The translations under genes were made by a program, and so were the position numbers. This document shows, one piece after another, positions 7,110-13,818 of a stretch of 50,362 bases of DNA (positions within the stretch are counted from its first letter, which is position 1; every line of letters starts with the position of its first letter). A model generated the notes under the pieces. That model ran no database searches. It saw nothing but the letters and a program-made list of their open reading frames with translations, and was not told where the DNA came from. Origin of the DNA: a virus; the IMG/VR virus record IMGVR_UViG_3300042731_005849, positions 1-50,362 of that record; one strand, given 5' to 3'.

Positions 7110-7318
7110 CACACTCCCTCCTTCAGGGCCGCGAGCCCGGGGAACCAGGCCGCCGCCGCTCGGTTTGCAACCTCTCGGACGAAGAGAACCGCCCGGTCCT
7201 CGTTCCACCTCCCGGCGCGGACGGCAGCCAGGGCAAAGTCCTGAGCCTCCCGCCGCCACTCCATCAGGGCCGCCAGAGCCTCATCCCTTCCCAGCCGTCC
7301 CGCGCCTCCCTCTCTCAT
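7109..7318 (-). CDS. Small helical protein (69 aa)
   Basis: First gene of the P3 operon, with AAAGGAGGGAGAG directly before its ATG. It encodes an Ala/Arg-rich, mostly helical protein (EALAALMEWRREAQDFALAA, then VREVANRAAAAWFPGL). No family is recognised. The ATGA overlap with the next gene suggests both are made together. Confidence 0.55.
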   Translation of the reverse strand: MREGGAGRLGRDEALAALMEWRREAQDFALAAVRAGRWNEDRAVLFVREVANRAAAAWFPGLAALKEGV

Positions 7319-7338
7319 CTCTCCCTCCTTTCATCTTA

Positions 7339-7367
7339 ATAATAGCAGTAGGTAAGTTCTTTGTCAA
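7339..7367 (-). promoter_or_regulatory. Promoter cassette P3
   Basis: On the - strand: TTGACA (7367-7362), a 17-base spacer with TTACCTACTGC, TATTAT (7344-7339). The spacer core is identical to that of P5, which points the other way 2.1 kb to the right. A strong A-rich stretch lies upstream. It drives the four-gene unit from 7318 to 4736. Confidence 0.8.
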
Positions 7368-7397
7368 GCCCTTTTTCGGATTTTTTCAAAAAAATTT

Positions 7398-7411
7398 TGC
7401 AAGCGCTTGCA
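7398..7411. promoter_or_regulatory. Palindrome TGCAAGCGCTTGCA
   Basis: A perfect 14-base palindrome located about 30 bases upstream of the -35 box of P3, between two leftward units. It has the form of a LacI-family operator (central GCGC, TG...CA ends). Near-identical copies lie at 9435 and 41784, and a perfect copy inside a gene at 14471. Confidence 0.6.
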
Positions 7412-7415
7412 TCAA

Positions 7416-7781
7416 TCAATCCTTCCCGGGGACGTGGTCGAGAGCCTCCTGCTCCCACGGGCCCCAGTGCTCGTGGCGGAGGAGGAGCTGGCGGACCTCC
7501 TCCGGCTGGTACCGGAAGGTCTTCTCGATCTGGCCTTGGGCGTAGTACGCCTTGGCGTGGGCCACCCAGTTCCGGCCATTCGTGACATCGAGGACGGTCC
7601 GCCCGTCGGGGGTCTCGAGCCAGGCGTGCCAGTGGCGGATGCCCTCGAGGGGGCCCTCGCCCATCACGAACCCGTGGACCAGGACCAGCTTCTCCCGGCG
7701 CCCCTTCGGGGGGAGGAGGCAGCGGTCCACGATCACCCGGGCCGCCGCCTCAAAACAGTTTCCGGTAGCTTCGTAGGTCAT
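7416..7781 (-). CDS. Conserved phage hypothetical protein (121 aa)
   Basis: The start at 7781 overlaps the upstream stop (ATGA) and has a GGAAGGG ribosome site. The sequence follows a pattern common in phage hypothetical proteins: TGNCFEAAARVIVD near the N-terminus, LVHGFVMGEGPLEGIRHWHA, VLDVTNGRN, and a C-terminal HEHWGPWE. A Cys near residue 9, a His in RHWHAW and an Asp in VLDVTNG are placed as in papain/transglutaminase-like folds, but no activity can be claimed. It is the last gene of the P4 operon. Confidence 0.6.
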   Translation of the reverse strand: MTYEATGNCFEAAARVIVDRCLLPPKGRREKLVLVHGFVMGEGPLEGIRHWHAWLETPDGRTVLDVTNGRNWVAHAKAYYAQGQIEKTFRYQPEEVRQLLLRHEHWGPWEQEALDHVPGKD

Positions 7782-8083
7782 TTCCATCCCTTCCTTGTGG
7801 GCAGCTCCGCGACGATCGGGAGCTGGCTCAGGTGGCTGGTTGCCGCCAGGGGTCCGCCGCAGCGGGGGCACACGTACCGGCCCCCGAGGGGGAAGCTCAG
7901 CCCCTTGGCGATCCTCATCCCTTCCGTGACGCCCCTCTTGGAGACGACCATCCTGGTCATCCCCTGGATCTCGTCCCAGACCGCCTGGGAGCAGCGGCCC
8001 GCCTCGAGGTCCTCCTGGGAGACGTACCCGGCGTGCCAGACGAACCGGACTTTGCAGCTGGGGCACTTTGCTTGATTGGCCAT
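7778..8083 (-). CDS. Zinc-ribbon protein (101 aa)
   Basis: Two Cys pairs, CPSC near residue 7 and CPRC near residue 72, frame a helical insert of about 60 residues, which predicts a split zinc ribbon. The insert (QEDLEAGRCSQAVWDEIQGM) is amphipathic. Such proteins usually bind nucleic acid or a polymerase subunit. It lies in the middle of the leftward six-gene operon and shares an ATGA junction with the next gene. Specific function unknown. Confidence 0.6.
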   Translation of the reverse strand: MANQAKCPSCKVRFVWHAGYVSQEDLEAGRCSQAVWDEIQGMTRMVVSKRGVTEGMRIAKGLSFPLGGRYVCPRCGGPLAATSHLSQLPIVAELPTRKGWK

Positions 8084-8093
8084 GGGATCCCCC

Positions 8094-8525
8094 TCAGTCC
8101 ATTCTGCTGTGGGCGTACGCGGTCACGCCGTAGTCCCCGAGGACCTTGGCGAACGCCCGGGCGTACGCTTCCTTCCGATCGAGGCTCTGGCCCCCGGCGC
8201 TTACCCAGTAACGGTATCCGCCGGCGTAGCTGTCCTTCGTCCAGGGGAGGCTGTACTCGGCGCCGGCGAGGCCGGCCTTTTTCAGCCCGTTCAGGAACCG
8301 CCTGTTCGGGGTGGTGGTCGCCCTGACCTTGATGTCCGCAAACCCGCAGCAGCCGTCCTCGACAATCCACTGCTTGACGACGGGGCTCCCGTCATCGAGG
8401 GGGTTCACCCTCTGCTGGACGATCATCGGCGTGGGGGTCGCGGCCGCCAGCGCCGCCTCCCCGGCCTCGATCGCCTCCCTGTGAACCTTTGCCGCGTTCG
8501 CGGTCAACCATGCTTTCTTCGCCAT
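8094..8525 (-). CDS. Conserved phage hypothetical protein (143 aa)
   Basis: Preceded by AAAGGAGATCGAC. It starts with a basic helix (MAKKAWLTANAAKVHREAIE), continues with PTPMIVQQRVNPLD, a GCCGFADIKV strand and GYRYWVSAGGQSLDRKEAYA, and ends in AYAHSRMD. This pattern is familiar from uncharacterised phage proteins with the same order of segments; they are thought to be single-domain alpha/beta proteins. The function is unknown. It sits in the P4 operon between two other conserved hypotheticals. Confidence 0.6.
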   Translation of the reverse strand: MAKKAWLTANAAKVHREAIEAGEAALAAATPTPMIVQQRVNPLDDGSPVVKQWIVEDGCCGFADIKVRATTTPNRRFLNGLKKAGLAGAEYSLPWTKDSYAGGYRYWVSAGGQSLDRKEAYARAFAKVLGDYGVTAYAHSRMD

Positions 8526-8538
8526 GTCGATCTCCTTT

Positions 8539-8904
8539 CTACCCGACGTACGCCACGATTTCGTAGCGGCCGCTCGGCATTTTGTACCAGCTGAGAATCA
8601 GCTGGGCATTTTTGACGGGGGTCCTGGCCAGGTCCGGGAGGCCATCCTCCATCGGAGCCTTCCAGGGGAACCCGCCGATCCCGTCGCCGTAGGTCCCGAG
8701 CAGGAACTCGGTCCGGCCTTCGGCGCCGCAGATGATCCCGGTCCAGGGCAGCCATGCCTCGTCGATCAGCTCGCACCCGTTGGCCTTCAGGATGCCGTTG
8801 ATCGCGCCGAGGGGGATCCCGTCGAAGTAGGTGTTGAAGGTCAGCCGGTAGAGCGCCTTGTTGGCCGCCTTCCGGAATTTCGCGGGGAGTCTCGCGCCTG
8901 TCAT
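8539..8904 (-). CDS. Hypothetical protein (121 aa)
   Basis: AAAGGAGG lies six bases before the ATG at 8904. An upstream ATG overlaps the ribosome site and is less likely. The protein starts with a basic helix (ARLPAKFRKAANKALYRL) and continues with mixed strands (LIDEAWLPWTGIICGAEG, FLLGTYGDGIGGFPWKAP). Four Trp and many Gly suggest a compact globular protein. No family is recognised. Confidence 0.55.
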   Translation of the reverse strand: MTGARLPAKFRKAANKALYRLTFNTYFDGIPLGAINGILKANGCELIDEAWLPWTGIICGAEGRTEFLLGTYGDGIGGFPWKAPMEDGLPDLARTPVKNAQLILSWYKMPSGRYEIVAYVG

Positions 8905-8917
8905 GACATGCCTCCTT

Positions 8918-9013
8918 TCAACCGCCGAGTCCCGGCCACCGATGGGCCAGGATCCAGTATTCGCAGTACCCGATTGCCGCCAAGCAGATTGTGAGAGCGA
9001 TTGCCGTTTCCAT
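8918..9013 (-). CDS. Membrane peptide (31 aa)
   Basis: A 31-residue frame whose ATG shares one base with the preceding stop (TGATG) and follows AAAGGACGG. METAIALTICLAAIGYCEYW is a single hydrophobic span, followed by a short polar tail. It is small, but the tight junction and conserved spacing support it. Confidence 0.45.
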   Translation of the reverse strand: METAIALTICLAAIGYCEYWILAHRWPGLGG

Positions 9014-9165
9014 CAGACCGTCCTTTCGATTCCCGGGAGCCAGAAGCTCTCCGGGGCCAGGGTTTTGGGAGGAGCCGCCACCGCCGCGCCGGCCAGGAGC
9101 ACGAGGCCAATCACCAGCCCCGCCAGCCCCCGTCCCGCCTTCCGCCCTTTCGCCGCCTTTCCCAT
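9013..9165 (-). CDS. Small membrane or secreted peptide (50 aa)
   Basis: First gene of the P4 operon; AAAGGAGGGAGAG lies directly before the ATG at 9165. The product has a strongly basic N-terminus (MGKAAKGRKAGRG), a hydrophobic segment of about 18 residues ending in GAAVAAPP, and a 20-residue polar tail. This looks like either a signal peptide with an AVA-A type cleavage site, or an N-in single-span membrane peptide. Confidence 0.55.
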   Translation of the reverse strand: MGKAAKGRKAGRGLAGLVIGLVLLAGAAVAAPPKTLAPESFWLPGIERTV

Positions 9166-9187
9166 CTCTCTCCCTCCTTTCAATTAT

Positions 9188-9216
9188 AAGGTACCATAGG
9201 TAATATTCTGTGTCAA
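9188..9216 (-). promoter_or_regulatory. Promoter cassette P4
   Basis: On the - strand: TTGACA (9216-9211), a 17-base spacer with TTACCTATGG, then TACCTT (9193-9188). A TATAAT box follows five bases later (9188-9183) at 22-base spacing and may be the true -10. The dyad TACC-TAT-GGTA overlaps the spacer and -10. It drives the six-gene leftward operon. Confidence 0.7.
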
Positions 9217-9434
9217 GCATTTTTTCGGGTTTTTTGAAAAAAAATTAAAAAAAATATTCCTCAACGAAATCGGTAGGTTACAGGCGCTCTCGCGCCCGCG
9301 CACGCCCGCGCACGCGCCCGGGCGCCCGTGTACGCGCACGCGCACGCGAGGTTCCGGGGGATTCCTCGAGGTTCCCTCTCGAGGGCATCGTTTCTATTGG
9401 TTGTATAGCGTTACGCATATTAGAACACACCCTT

Positions 9435-9448
9435 TGCAGGCGCTTGCA
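9435..9448. promoter_or_regulatory. Palindrome TGCAGGCGCTTGCA
   Basis: One mismatch from the perfect palindrome at 7398. It lies 31 bases upstream of the -35 box of P5, almost the same distance as the 7398 copy from P3. This repeated placement supports a regulatory role, for example as a LacI-family operator or activator site. Confidence 0.55.
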
Positions 9449-9478
9449 AATTTTTTTTGAAAAAATTTGAGAAAAGAC

Positions 9479-9507
9479 TTGACAAAGAAGTTACCTACTG
9501 CTATATT
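9479..9507 (+). promoter_or_regulatory. Promoter cassette P5
   Basis: TTGACA (9479-9484), a 17-base spacer with TTACCTACTGC, TATATT (9502-9507). Preceded by a long T/A tract. It drives the rightward genes from 9528 to 11036. Confidence 0.8.
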
Positions 9508-9527
9508 TAAGATGAAAGGAGAGAGAG

Positions 9528-9740
9528 ATGATGAGAATGGGCGGAAGGAAAGAAGACCTGATCACGCGGCTGCGGATGGTGCGGGCCGCCTCCGGCCTGA
9601 CGGTGGCCGAGGCCGTGGCCTCCACCAGCGGCTACAGGCGGAAGACGGTGGCCGAGCTGGCCGCCCTCTGGAACGCTGAGTACGCCGCCGCGCCGAAGAC
9701 CGCGAACGGAAAAATTGCCATCATCAAGAAGGAGGGCTGA
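9528..9740 (+). CDS. Small helical protein (70 aa)
   Basis: First gene after P5, with AAAGGAGAGAGAG before the ATG; a second ATG follows at 9531. The product is a short basic helical protein: RKEDLITRLRMVRAASGLTV then YRRKTVAELAALWNAEYAAA. The KTVAELAALWN segment resembles the second helix of a SAP-like or HeH-type DNA-binding domain, a weak similarity. Function unknown. Confidence 0.55.
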   Translation: MMRMGGRKEDLITRLRMVRAASGLTVAEAVASTSGYRRKTVAELAALWNAEYAAAPKTANGKIAIIKKEG

Positions 9741-9742
9741 TC

Positions 9743-10093
9743 ATGGAATGGGATGTCATTCACACCTACACGGCGAAGGACGCGGTCGCGGACGGGATGC
9801 TGGTCGAGGTCCCCGAGAAGACCGCGAAGGAGGCCGGCTTCAACTGGCCGGTCCGGATCACCTGCGGCGTGCACGAGCTGTGCACCCCCCCGAAGAGCAA
9901 CACGACCCAGACCTACGAAGGGCGCCTCTGGGACGTCCTCTTCCTGGCCTACCTGGCCATCAAGCGGACCCCGGCCGGCGAGGGGCTGGCCACCTACAAG
10001 GTCAAGATCGGCCGGAAGGTCGAGACCCTCTGGGCGGCGGTCGACGGGACCTGCGGCCCCGCGATCCACATCCTGACCCCTGCGGAGTATTAA
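9743..10093 (+). CDS. DUF6573-like phage protein (116 aa)
   Basis: Fits the DUF6573 pattern: an opening like VIHTYTAKDAVADGMLVEVP, then TAKEAGFNWPVRITCGVHEL, YEGRLWDVLFLAYLA in the middle, and a C-terminal strand pair ending in GPAIHILTP. Its length is usual for the family, which is widespread in phages and plasmids and has no known function. It is preceded closely by the 70-residue gene in the same operon. The assignment rests on recalled family pattern. Confidence 0.65.
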   Translation: MEWDVIHTYTAKDAVADGMLVEVPEKTAKEAGFNWPVRITCGVHELCTPPKSNTTQTYEGRLWDVLFLAYLAIKRTPAGEGLATYKVKIGRKVETLWAAVDGTCGPAIHILTPAEY

Positions 10094-10103
10094 GGAGGAA
10101 GTC

Positions 10104-10352
10104 ATGAAAGCGAAACGAGTGAGGGCAGGTGCCCGCTACATTTACCAGCCGGTTCCCTACGACAGGATCCACCCCCCGAAGGGGGCGGACGTCGAGGCCG
10201 GCGACACGGTCAAGGTGGTCAACCTGTACGGCTGCCCGAAGGCGAACACGATGGGCCAGTGCTACATCGAGAAGGACGGGGAGTTCGTCGGCATGGTCTG
10301 CACGAACAGCCTCAAGTCCAGGAGAGGAGGAAGCCATGGGACGAGTAAATGA
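10104..10352 (+). CDS. Small hypothetical protein (82 aa)
   Basis: AAGGAGGAAGTC lies directly before the ATG. The sequence suggests a small all-beta (SH3-like) domain: PPKGADVEAGDTVKVVNLYG, then GQCYIEKDGEFVGMVCTNSL. Pro-Lys-Gly turns and three Cys are notable. It overlaps the next gene by 17 bases. No family is recognised. Confidence 0.55.
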   Translation: MKAKRVRAGARYIYQPVPYDRIHPPKGADVEAGDTVKVVNLYGCPKANTMGQCYIEKDGEFVGMVCTNSLKSRRGGSHGTSK

Positions 10353-10575
10353 GATTTGGCAGTGTCAGGAGATGGACCCGGACGAGACCCTCGAGATCCT
10401 GATCGCCGAGAACGGCGGGGACTACGGGGACTGTGAGCGGGTGACCCTCGAGTCGCTCGACGAGCACTGGGAGAACCAGGACCGCTGGCCGGTATGGAAC
10501 CAGCTGATGAAGGCGAAGCTCCGCGAATTGGTGGCAGCCGGGAAGCCGTTCTGGTGGTTCACGATCCACTACTGA
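10336..10575 (+). CDS. Acidic small protein (79 aa)
   Basis: The ATG at 10336 has GAGGAGGAAGCC before it; longer upstream extensions would read through the previous gene and are Ser/Arg-rich noise. The protein is acidic (EIWQCQEMDPDETLEILIAE, then ERVTLESLDEHWENQD) and ends in WWFTIHY. A net charge this negative suggests a partner-binding or DNA-mimic role, but that is only a guess. Confidence 0.5.
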   Translation: MGRVNEIWQCQEMDPDETLEILIAENGGDYGDCERVTLESLDEHWENQDRWPVWNQLMKAKLRELVAAGKPFWWFTIHY

Positions 10576-10587
10576 AAGGAGGGAGCC

Positions 10588-10857
10588 ATGAGGTTCAAGA
10601 AGTCGAAGACGGGAGTCCGTCACGTCGAGGTCGGGCGGGTGATGGGGATCAAGAGCGGAGAGTATTTCATCCTCTCGGCCCAGAACGGGACCGGGAACCT
10701 GAAGTTCTCGAAGCTCTACAAGTACGGGGAGCTGGTGAAGATCCCGGCCGAGGTCAAGGGGAAGCTCACGAAGGAGGAGCGGGCCCTGGTCGACGAGATC
10801 CGGGACTACGTCAAGAGCACGCGGCACCGGCCCCGGAAGAAAGGAGCCACGACATGA
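10588..10857 (+). CDS. Basic small protein (89 aa)
   Basis: Preceded by AAAGGAGGGAGCC. The protein is basic, with an N-terminal beta-type region (HVEVGRVMGIKSGEYFILSA) and a C-terminal helix (KLTKEERALVDEIRDYVKS) ending in RHRPRKKG. Nucleic-acid binding is plausible. ATGA junction with the next gene. Confidence 0.55.
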   Translation: MRFKKSKTGVRHVEVGRVMGIKSGEYFILSAQNGTGNLKFSKLYKYGELVKIPAEVKGKLTKEERALVDEIRDYVKSTRHRPRKKGATT

Positions 10858-11036
10858 AGACCCTCGAGCAGGAGCTGGTCGACAAGATCAGCGAGATGAT
10901 GACCCGGATCCTCCTGGCCAGGGAGATCGCCTACAAGGTCGAGACGGGCATGTGCCCGGCCAGGCCGGAGGCGGCCCGGGAGCTTCACAGACTTCTGACC
11001 GAGGCGGCCAAGATCGGCGCCGGCCAGGGCCCCTAA
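10854..11036 (+). CDS. Small helical protein (60 aa)
   Basis: The start at 10854 overlaps the previous stop. The protein is one or two amphipathic helices (EQELVDKISEMMTRILLARE, then EAARELHRLLTEAAKIG) with a central CPARPE turn. It is the last gene of the P5 unit; an A/T-rich stretch and P6 follow at once. Confidence 0.5.
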   Translation: MKTLEQELVDKISEMMTRILLAREIAYKVETGMCPARPEAARELHRLLTEAAKIGAGQGP

Positions 11037-11054
11037 AAAATTTTTGAAAAGGGC

Positions 11055-11083
11055 TTGACAAAAAGATAACCTATGGTTATCTT
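11055..11083 (+). promoter_or_regulatory. Promoter cassette P6
   Basis: TTGACA (11055-11060), a 17-base spacer, TATCTT (11078-11083). The spacer carries the best dyad of the set: ATAACC-TAT-GGTTAT, a perfect 6+6 inverted repeat overlapping the -10 box. It drives the unit with the GHKL ATPase. Confidence 0.8.
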
Positions 11084-11104
11084 ATAAGTGGAAGGAGGGA
11101 CGAC

Positions 11105-11506
11105 ATGGCGACTTACTTGGTACTTCAGATGGCAGAGTGGGCGACCCTCTGGGATGAGGCCGAGATCGTGGCCCACGCCCTCCGGGAGCCCTACGACATT
11201 GTGGCCAAGGTGAAGGCCAACGGGCTGGACGAGGTCTACTACCTGACGAACAACATCGAGTCCTCCTGGACCGGGAACGAGGGCGTGACTCCCGCCCCCA
11301 GGTTCGCGGAAGGCTGCCGCTCCAGCTCCGTGGGCGACGTCTTCTACGATGCCGAGGCGAAGGTGGGCTACGCGGTCCTCCCGCTCGGCTTCTCGAAGCC
11401 GATCCGGAACCTCGGCCTGGCGAGGGCTGGGGAGAAGGCGCTCAGCGGGATCGAGGGCCCTCGAGGCAGGTGGTGGAATTTCGGCCCCGCACTCATGGGG
11501 ATGTAG
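11105..11506 (+). CDS. Conserved phage protein (133 aa)
   Basis: First gene after P6, with AAGGAGGGACGAC before its ATG. The segments YDIVAKVKANGLDEVYYLTN, WTGNEGV, then RSSSVGDVFYD and YAVLPLGFSKP match a pattern common in phage hypothetical proteins, in which an SxSVGDV turn and a final GF strand are conserved. These are thought to be small beta-rich proteins with no known function. Confidence 0.55.
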   Translation: MATYLVLQMAEWATLWDEAEIVAHALREPYDIVAKVKANGLDEVYYLTNNIESSWTGNEGVTPAPRFAEGCRSSSVGDVFYDAEAKVGYAVLPLGFSKPIRNLGLARAGEKALSGIEGPRGRWWNFGPALMGM

Positions 11507-11515
11507 GAGGAAGTC

Positions 11516-13045
11516 ATGGCGGCAACGGACAAGGCGATCAAAGGCAAGGTGGGCATCCCGGCGGAATACTTCCTCCGGATGGCCAAGCACGATTATGACG
11601 ACTACCGCGAGGCCCTGGCCCGCGAGTTCTACCAGAACTCGATCGACGCCGGCGCCCGGGAGATCCGCGTCGACGTGGACGAGGAGAGCCGGACGGTGAC
11701 GGTCGCGGACGATGGATGCGGGATGACCCGCGACATCCTGATCAACAAGCTCCTGGTGCTGGGAGGGACCCACAAGGCCGAGGGAGCAGTGGGCGCCTTC
11801 GGGAAGGCCAAAGAGATCCTGCTTTTCTCCTGGGCGAGCTACTCGGTCCTGACCTGGAAGGGCTCGGAAGCCTGGGCCGTCCACGGCGCCGGCGCCGAGT
11901 ACACAGTCCAGCCAGGGATCCCAGGCGACGAGAAGCCCAGCGGGACCATTATCCAGATCGTGATCCCGAAGGGCGAGGATATATGCGCCATCGGCCGGGC
12001 GTTTCGGACCGTGGCCCACAAGATACAAACCCGAACCAAGATCATTCTCGGCGGGATCCCGATCCTGTGCAACCTCTACCGTGGCCGCCTCCAGAGGCGG
12101 ACCGACTGGTGCCGGATTTACCAGACCAAGAAATACACGAACTACAACGCCTCCGTCCGGATCGACGGGATCTGGATGTTCGACTGGTGGATCGGTGCTG
12201 GGTATGGCACGGTGGTGATCGAGCTGGACCGGACGAGCCTCGAGTGCCTGACCTCGAACCGCGACGGCCTGAAGGGCCAGTGGCGCCAGACTGCTGAGAA
12301 ATTCCTCCGCGAGCTGGCCATCGACAAGACGAGCGCCCTCCGGGACCGCGAGGAGCTGGTGACCGAGCTGATCCGGGGAACCGGCGCCGTGAACATGGCC
12401 GACGAGAAGGTCGACCAGATCATCACCAGCTACACGGACGGGGACATCGGGCCCCAGGAAGTGGCCGGCGCCATCGGGCGGGTCCTCGAGGAGCAGGGCG
12501 GCGTGGCTGTCAGCGAGAACCTGGCCGACCTGGCCGCCGAGGCCAAGAGGGTGGGCAGCTGGTACGACCTGATCGGGAAGATCAAGTTCCTGGCGAACGC
12601 CCCGGACTTCGTGATCCGCTACCCCCGGAACAAGCGAGCGGTCCTCCGCCGGTACACCGAGACCGCCCGGGCCCGGACGATCGCCAAGATGTGGGGCGAG
12701 ACCGTGAAGCAGGTCCTCGCGGACAACGCCAAGACGAGCGTCAGCTACCGCCCCGGCTTCACCTTCGAGCGCGGGATCGAGGCCCAGATCAAGGGCACGG
12801 CCGACGGCTCGAAGCTGATCCTCTTGAACCCCAAGAACCTGGGCGCGGTCGTCGGGTGCGACAAGCCCCTGTCGAACCGGAAGCTCCTGATCGAAGAGCT
12901 GAAGGACCGGGCGATCCACGAGGTCACCCACCTCGAGAAGGACTACCACGACGAGGACTTCGTCAACGCCCTGTCCCGGATCCGCCTCCGGACCGTGAAG
13001 AGCGACAAGGCGTACTACCAGATCAGCCAGATCAAAGTGAAGTAA
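11516..13045 (+). CDS. GHKL ATPase with C-terminal HExxH domain (509 aa)
   Basis: Residues 30-190 form a GHKL/Hsp90-type ATP-binding domain: N box EFYQNSIDAG with N41, G1 box DDGCGM (65-70), G2-like box GAFGKAKE (93-100). A middle domain has the TSNRDGLKG motif near residue 248, similar to the post-ATPase region of Hsp90-like phage proteins. The C-terminal part ends with HEVTH (468-472), a zinc-metalloprotease-type motif in a helix, followed by YHDEDF, where H478 or a nearby acid could be the third ligand. No known chaperone or MutL C-terminal region is present. An ATP-gated protease-like or remodelling role is suggested, not shown. It is the largest early gene. Confidence 0.7.
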   Translation: MAATDKAIKGKVGIPAEYFLRMAKHDYDDYREALAREFYQNSIDAGAREIRVDVDEESRTVTVADDGCGMTRDILINKLLVLGGTHKAEGAVGAFGKAKEILLFSWASYSVLTWKGSEAWAVHGAGAEYTVQPGIPGDEKPSGTIIQIVIPKGEDICAIGRAFRTVAHKIQTRTKIILGGIPILCNLYRGRLQRRTDWCRIYQTKKYTNYNASVRIDGIWMFDWWIGAGYGTVVIELDRTSLECLTSNRDGLKGQWRQTAEKFLRELAIDKTSALRDREELVTELIRGTGAVNMADEKVDQIITSYTDGDIGPQEVAGAIGRVLEEQGGVAVSENLADLAAEAKRVGSWYDLIGKIKFLANAPDFVIRYPRNKRAVLRRYTETARARTIAKMWGETVKQVLADNAKTSVSYRPGFTFERGIEAQIKGTADGSKLILLNPKNLGAVVGCDKPLSNRKLLIEELKDRAIHEVTHLEKDYHDEDFVNALSRIRLRTVKSDKAYYQISQIKVK

Positions 13046-13056
13046 AGGAGGAGACC

Positions 13057-13248
13057 ATGGCCTGGAGATGTTTCGAGTGTGCCCTCGGAGAGCACGACAA
13101 CTACGACGACGATGTTCGGCTCGTCGGGATTCGGGATCCTGACACCGGCCGGCTCTACCGCCGGGCCAGGATGTGCAGGGAGCACCGGGAGATGTACGCC
13201 CAGGACGGCTACATTGTCAACGAGGCAAACAAAGGAGAGGGGACATGA
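13057..13248 (+). CDS. Small Cys/His protein (63 aa)
   Basis: The ATG at 13057 follows AAAGGAGGAGACC. CFEC near the N-terminus and CREH near residue 42 could bind one zinc ion. Between them is a run of acidic residues (EHDNYDDDVRLVGI). The stop overlaps the next ATG (ATGA). No family recognised. Confidence 0.55.
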   Translation: MAWRCFECALGEHDNYDDDVRLVGIRDPDTGRLYRRARMCREHREMYAQDGYIVNEANKGEGT

Positions 13249-13520
13249 GAAAACGACGGCTAAGGATGACGGTCGAGTTCGACCTGGAGCCAAAGGACAA
13301 CGGCTACGCCCACATGCTCAAGTACCTGATGATCGACGCCCTGGCGGAGTTCTGGAAGAACAGGGATCCGGCGCCCCAGTACGTGATGCGGCGATATGAG
13401 GAGATGGAGCTGAAGTGGGTCGAGGCGAAGATCCCCCAGGTCGAGGAGAGGAACGAGGCGGCCCAGGCGATCCTCCACGGGGTCCACAACAATATCAAGA
13501 TCGAGGAGGTCGAGGCATGA
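13245..13520 (+). CDS. Small helical protein (91 aa)
   Basis: Chosen start 13245 (ATGA overlap). It begins with a basic patch (MRKRRLRMTVEFDLEPKD) followed by alpha helices (MLKYLMIDALAEFWKN, then RRYEEMELKWVEAKIPQVEE). The charged helices suggest oligomerisation. Its stop overlaps the next ATG. Unknown function. Confidence 0.55.
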   Translation: MRKRRLRMTVEFDLEPKDNGYAHMLKYLMIDALAEFWKNRDPAPQYVMRRYEEMELKWVEAKIPQVEERNEAAQAILHGVHNNIKIEEVEA

Positions 13521-13771
13521 AAAAGCGATTCGGGTTTTACGCGGTCCCGCGCCACGCCATGGAGTTCATCGTGGTGGAGGGCGTCGGGCCGAACGAGATC
13601 CAGATGGAGATCCGGGCGGAGATCGAGGCCAGGAAAGCGAGGCAGCACTACTTCCTGATCCCGAAGGACGTGAAGGAGGCCCTGGACCAGAACCGCCCCG
13701 GGAGGAAGGTCGTGGTCTGCGATTGGACCGGAAAGGCGGCGGGAGATGAAAAAACTCGGAAAAACCCTTGA
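13517..13771 (+). CDS. Small hypothetical protein (84 aa)
   Basis: Starts at an ATG overlapping the previous stop. The sequence is mixed alpha/beta (RFGFYAVPRHAMEFIVVEGV, then ARQHYFLIPKDVKEALDQ). The last codons run into the -35 box of P7, so the next transcription unit's promoter is embedded in this gene's end. Confidence 0.55.
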   Translation: MKKRFGFYAVPRHAMEFIVVEGVGPNEIQMEIRAEIEARKARQHYFLIPKDVKEALDQNRPGRKVVVCDWTGKAAGDEKTRKNP

Positions 13772-13796
13772 CAAAGGGGGGAACCTGCTGTATCCT
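13768..13796 (+). promoter_or_regulatory. Promoter cassette P7
   Basis: TTGACA (13768-13773), a 17-base spacer with AACCTGCTG, TATCCT (13791-13796), with a TATAAT starting five bases further on. The TGA stop of the preceding gene overlaps the -35 box. It drives the unit with the polymerase-beta-like gene. Confidence 0.75.
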
Positions 13797-13818
13797 ATAA
13801 TTGGAAGGAGGGTGAGAG

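Larger units (their letters stand above)
9166..9527. other. Divergent control region, candidate origin
   Basis: A 362-base stretch without genes between the outward-pointing promoters P4 and P5. On each side are A/T tracts (about 9217-9262 and 9446-9478). The middle, 9289-9349, is an almost unbroken alternation of CG and CA/TG steps with runs like GCGCACGCG, a Z-DNA-prone composition. Two CTCGAG sites lie close together near 9366 and 9379. Base 9271 onward has GGTAGGTTACAG, which resembles an isolated operator on the other strand. The mix of easily melted A/T flanks and a structured core fits a replication origin, though no iterons are visible. Confidence 0.5.

Noticed and set aside
11033-12949. 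638-codon frame on the - strand opposite the GHKL ATPase
   Set aside because: Antisense shadow; the + strand frame has clear ATPase motifs and coupling.
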